Of a stretch of DNA of 7,436 bases, positions 5,699 to 7,436 are shown one piece after another; the first letter of the stretch is position 1, and every line of letters begins with the position of its first letter. The stretch is from Chloroflexota bacterium. GTDB lineage: Bacteria > Chloroflexota > Dehalococcoidia > Lucifugimonadales > UBA3495. Location of the stretch: positions 1 to 7,436 of the forward strand of contig JADFPM010000131.1 of the NCBI GenBank assembly GCA_022562335.1, read 5' to 3'. A model generated the notes under the pieces. That model was not told the origin of the DNA and did not search any database. It saw only the letters and a program-made list of their open reading frames with translations. Both the position numbers and the translations under genes were made by a program.

Positions 5699-6835
5699 AT
5701 GACAGAAACAGTGGAGGCGGCATCGGTGAAAATGCCCAGGCAGAACCTCAGGACTCCCGGACCCACGCCGGTGCCCGATGACATAGTCGAGGCCATGTCC
5801 AACCCGATGATAAACCACCGGGGACCCGAGTTCAGAGACATGATCAGCCGGGTCACGGACCAGCTCAAGCAAGTATTCATGACCCAGAACGATCTTTTTA
5901 TCCTCACCGCCTCGGGCACCGGCGCGCTGGAAGCGTCCATCGTCAACACCCTCTCGCCTGGAGACAAGGTGGTGGCCGCCACGGCCGGTTCCTTTGGCGA
6001 CCGGTTCATCGACCTGGCCCGGGCCTACGGGGCCGATGTGAAGGTCTTGGAGTTCGAGTGGGGAGCGGCGGTGGACCCCGACGCCATCCGCCGGGCCCTG
6101 AGGGACGACCCCAGCGTAAAGGCCGTTATGGTCACCCACAACGAGACTTCAACCGGCATAACCCACCCCCTGGCGGAGATGGCAGCCGTGGTGAAGGGAG
6201 AATTCGGCAAGCTGCTGCTGGTGGACGCCGTCAGCAGCCTGGGATGCATCCCCCTGGCGGTGGACGGCTGGGACTGCGACATGGTGGGCACGGCGTCTCA
6301 AAAGGGGTTCATGATCCCTCCTGGACTTGCTTTCATCAGCGTGAGCGAGGCGGCTTGGGAGGCCCAGCAAACTGCCTCCATGCCCCGGTTCTACTTCGAT
6401 CTTGCATCCGCCAAGAGTTATCTGGAGCGGGGCCAGACCCCCTTCACCCCCGCCGTTGCGGCCATGTACGGGTTATCCCAGGCCCTGGACAATATCCTGG
6501 ACGAGGGGCTGGAAAACGTGTACGAGCGTCACGCCAGTATTGCCCAGTACACCCGGGAAAGCATGAAAAACCTGGGCTTGGAGCTATTAGCGGAAGACGA
6601 GACCTACGCGTCTAACACGGTCACCGCCATCAAGATGCCCGCGGGTGTGGACCACGGCAAGCTGATGGGCCTGATGCGCAGCGACGAGAACGTGGTGCTT
6701 GCGGCGGGCCAGGGTAAGCTCGCCACCGATATCTTCCGCATCGGCCATCTGGGTTACGTTGTCCAGGAGGACATAGAAGAGGTGGTCGAGGCGCTGAAAA
6801 CGGTCCTGCCCAAGGTGGGATTCAGCGCTTCTTAA
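5699..6835 (+). CDS. Class V PLP aminotransferase, alanine/serine-glyoxylate aminotransferase family
   Basis: A fold-type I PLP enzyme that transfers an amino group from alanine, serine or a related donor to glyoxylate or pyruvate. Counted from ATG 5699 (378 residues), it shows the family opening TPGPTPVP (19-26), the cofactor loop SGTGALE (72-78), HNETSTG (147-153), the PLP-ring aspartate D176 in LLLVDAVSS, the Schiff-base lysine K202 in GTASQKGF, and R347 in FRIGHLGY, which binds the substrate carboxylate. Length is normal and no signal peptide is seen. The start is uncertain. ATG 5699 has no Shine-Dalgarno sequence and follows a possible stem (5664-5669 with 5692-5697). GTG 5726 has GGAGG (5713-5717) 8 nt upstream and would give 369 residues, still ahead of all conserved motifs. 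Homologues act in serine, glycine, glyoxylate or purine-nitrogen metabolism, and the exact donor and acceptor cannot be told here. Confidence 0.92.
   Translation: MTETVEAASVKMPRQNLRTPGPTPVPDDIVEAMSNPMINHRGPEFRDMISRVTDQLKQVFMTQNDLFILTASGTGALEASIVNTLSPGDKVVAATAGSFGDRFIDLARAYGADVKVLEFEWGAAVDPDAIRRALRDDPSVKAVMVTHNETSTGITHPLAEMAAVVKGEFGKLLLVDAVSSLGCIPLAVDGWDCDMVGTASQKGFMIPPGLAFISVSEAAWEAQQTASMPRFYFDLASAKSYLERGQTPFTPAVAAMYGLSQALDNILDEGLENVYERHASIAQYTRESMKNLGLELLAEDETYASNTVTAIKMPAGVDHGKLMGLMRSDENVVLAAGQGKLATDIFRIGHLGYVVQEDIEEVVEALKTVLPKVGFSAS
5713..5728 (+). promoter_or_regulatory. Ribosome binding site and alternative GTG start of the aminotransferase
   Basis: GGAGG (5713-5717) is spaced 8 nt from an in-frame GTG (5726-5728), ideal for initiation. 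The upstream ATG 5699 has only a weak AGG. The next ATG (5732) is 14 nt from GGAGG, too far. Confidence 0.55.
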
Positions 6836-6888
6836 AACTGCTTCCTGAAACCGTACGGCAGCCTGATCCTTGGATCGAAGGCGGGCCC

Positions 6889-6908
6889 GGAGGAAGGCTC
6901 TTTTCGTG
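6889..6908 (+). promoter_or_regulatory. Ribosome binding site deciding the GTG start of the coiled-coil gene
   Basis: A purine-rich GGAGGAAGG (6889-6897) lies 8 nt before GTG 6906-6908. The alternative TTG at 6870 in the same frame has no such site and would place this ribosome binding site inside the coding region. Confidence 0.65.
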
Positions 6909-7376
6909 GCTTTTTCCCAGTTACAGAATGCCATGGCCACCCTGCGTATGAGCCTGGCTGAGATACAGAACAAGGAACGCCAACTGGACACGCTGATCAG
7001 CCAGTTCCGCACCCAATTGCGCCGTCTCCCCCGGCAGGTCGTCTATGGCAAGACCGGCCTGGAATCGTCCCTTTCCGCCATGGGTGAGATCGAAGAACGC
7101 CTGGACGATGCCGTGGCCAACCGGCGGAGGGTGTTGGAGATCAAGAAATCAGCTTTGGAAGAGCTCCAAGCCCTGGAACTGGTGAAGCAGGTTGACGAGG
7201 CCCGGCAATCGCTGCAAAGTCTGCGCCAGCGGGTGCGTGCTTCACTTGAAAAAGACGAGGAAGACGCCGAAAGCGCCGCTGAGATCCGGCGTCTGGAAAC
7301 CTTTATCGCCGGCCATAGCAAAAGGGCCGAACAGGCCATCACCACCAGATACGAAGAGCGCCATTCGCCGGGCTGA
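6906..7376 (+). CDS. Small coiled-coil protein, unknown function
   Basis: I do not recognise this gene. From GTG 6906 it encodes 156 highly charged, mostly helical residues with no signal peptide, no membrane segment and no cysteine. A first amphipathic helix (about 2-40, heptad-like Leu/Ile/Met spacing) ends at LPRQ (41-44). A short break VVYGKTGLESS (45-55) follows, then a long second helix (about 57-150) with heptad leucines and an acidic patch KDEEDAE (116-122). The helix, LP..VY..G turn and helix layout superficially resembles a prefoldin beta-type subunit, but the second helix is much longer and the match is weak. It follows the aminotransferase by 70 nt with no clear terminator, so co-transcription is likely, and a probable sigma factor begins 15 nt after its stop. 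Codon use looks like that of its neighbours, so I take it as a real gene. Confidence 0.8.
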   Translation: MAFSQLQNAMATLRMSLAEIQNKERQLDTLISQFRTQLRRLPRQVVYGKTGLESSLSAMGEIEERLDDAVANRRRVLEIKKSALEELQALELVKQVDEARQSLQSLRQRVRASLEKDEEDAESAAEIRRLETFIAGHSKRAEQAITTRYEERHSPG

Positions 7377-7377
7377 T

Positions 7378-7396
7378 CTCACCGCCGCGAGGTGAG
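7378..7396 (+). promoter_or_regulatory. Hairpin burying the start codon of the next gene
   Basis: CTCACC (7378-7383) pairs with GGTGAG (7391-7396) across a 7-nt loop. The 3' arm contains the GTG start (7392-7394). No T-run follows, so termination is unlikely. A ribosome finishing the coiled-coil gene at 7376 would cover the 5' arm and free the start. Confidence 0.4.
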
Positions 7397-7436
7397 TGAT
7401 TCCAGCGACAGGCGCCTGGTTGCCCGGCTAAAGGAT
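7392..7436 (+). CDS. Probable ECF-type sigma-70 factor, N-terminus only (cut by window edge)
   Basis: Fifteen codons from GTG 7392 read MSDSSDRRLVARLKD. The DRRLVARLKD stretch is what precedes region 2 in many extracytoplasmic-function sigma factors (typically D-x-x-L-V-x-R-L/A-x-x-GD-x-x-AF). The frame is closed upstream by the TGA of the coiled-coil gene (7374-7376), and GTG 7392 is the only standard start in between. There is no Shine-Dalgarno sequence apart from weak GAG bases. The start lies in a small hairpin, which suggests translational coupling to the gene before it. Fifteen residues are too few for certainty, and other short helical N-termini could look alike. Confidence 0.42.
   Translation, partial: MSDSSDRRLVARLKD

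Noticed and set aside
5367..5702. Open frame of 111 codons on the plus strand in the intergenic region
   Set aside because: No recognisable domain, no ribosome binding site, cysteine- and arginine-rich composition, and it spans the predicted promoter and hairpin of the aminotransferase gene.
5552..6139. Minus-strand frame of 195 codons over the aminotransferase start
   Set aside because: Antisense to a strongly conserved PLP enzyme and without a recognisable domain or start signal.
6836..6905. Possible terminator or promoter after the aminotransferase
   Set aside because: Only short palindromes such as CCGTACGG and no T-run or -10 box. I see no transcription signal here and treat it as an operon gap.
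6587..7012. Minus-strand frame of 141 codons between the aminotransferase and the coiled-coil gene
   Set aside because: Shadow of the two plus-strand genes; no motif or ribosome binding site.

Overview
The window reads as a stretch of moderately high-GC bacterial chromosome made mainly of housekeeping metabolism. I tentatively suggest Chloroflexota. The reasons are the moderately high GC, a GH15 gene next to zwf, a mycothione-reductase-type flavoenzyme, and a palindromic repeat of the kind scattered through many such genomes. No rRNA or marker gene is present, so this placement is an inference.

Left part, minus strand. Positions 1-351 hold the N-terminus of a UvrD/PcrA-type DNA helicase that runs off the left edge. 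It has a perfect extended -10 promoter so close to its ATG that the mRNA should be leaderless. Positions 5313 down to 451 hold three genes in a row, probably one operon: an NADPH-type FAD disulfide reductase (GTG start, strong ribosome binding site), zwf (glucose-6-phosphate dehydrogenase, 28 nt downstream) and a GH15 glycoside hydrolase (glucoamylase/trehalase type). A long imperfect palindrome lies in the 149-nt gap between zwf and GH15. The likely logic is that GH15 releases glucose, the glucose is phosphorylated elsewhere, Zwf makes NADPH, and the disulfide reductase spends that NADPH to keep a thiol reduced.

Middle, 5314-5698. This 385-nt divergent intergenic region carries no convincing gene but is rich in signals. 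It has a -10 box for each direction, a nested inverted repeat in the leader of the reductase operon, a 13-nt dyad, and a compact hairpin plus T-run lying right at the predicted start of the rightward transcript.

Right part, plus strand. A class V aminotransferase of the alanine/serine-glyoxylate type (5699 or 5726 to 6835) is followed by a short coiled-coil protein of unknown function (6906-7376). After that come the first 15 codons of what looks like an ECF-type sigma-70 factor running off the right edge. Its GTG start is buried in a small hairpin just after the preceding stop codon.

I see no CRISPR array, insertion sequence, tRNA or rRNA. The most unusual features are regulatory (the two structured leaders and the sequestered sigma-factor start), together with the redox-linked gene trio. 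No clearly new multi-gene system is evident.
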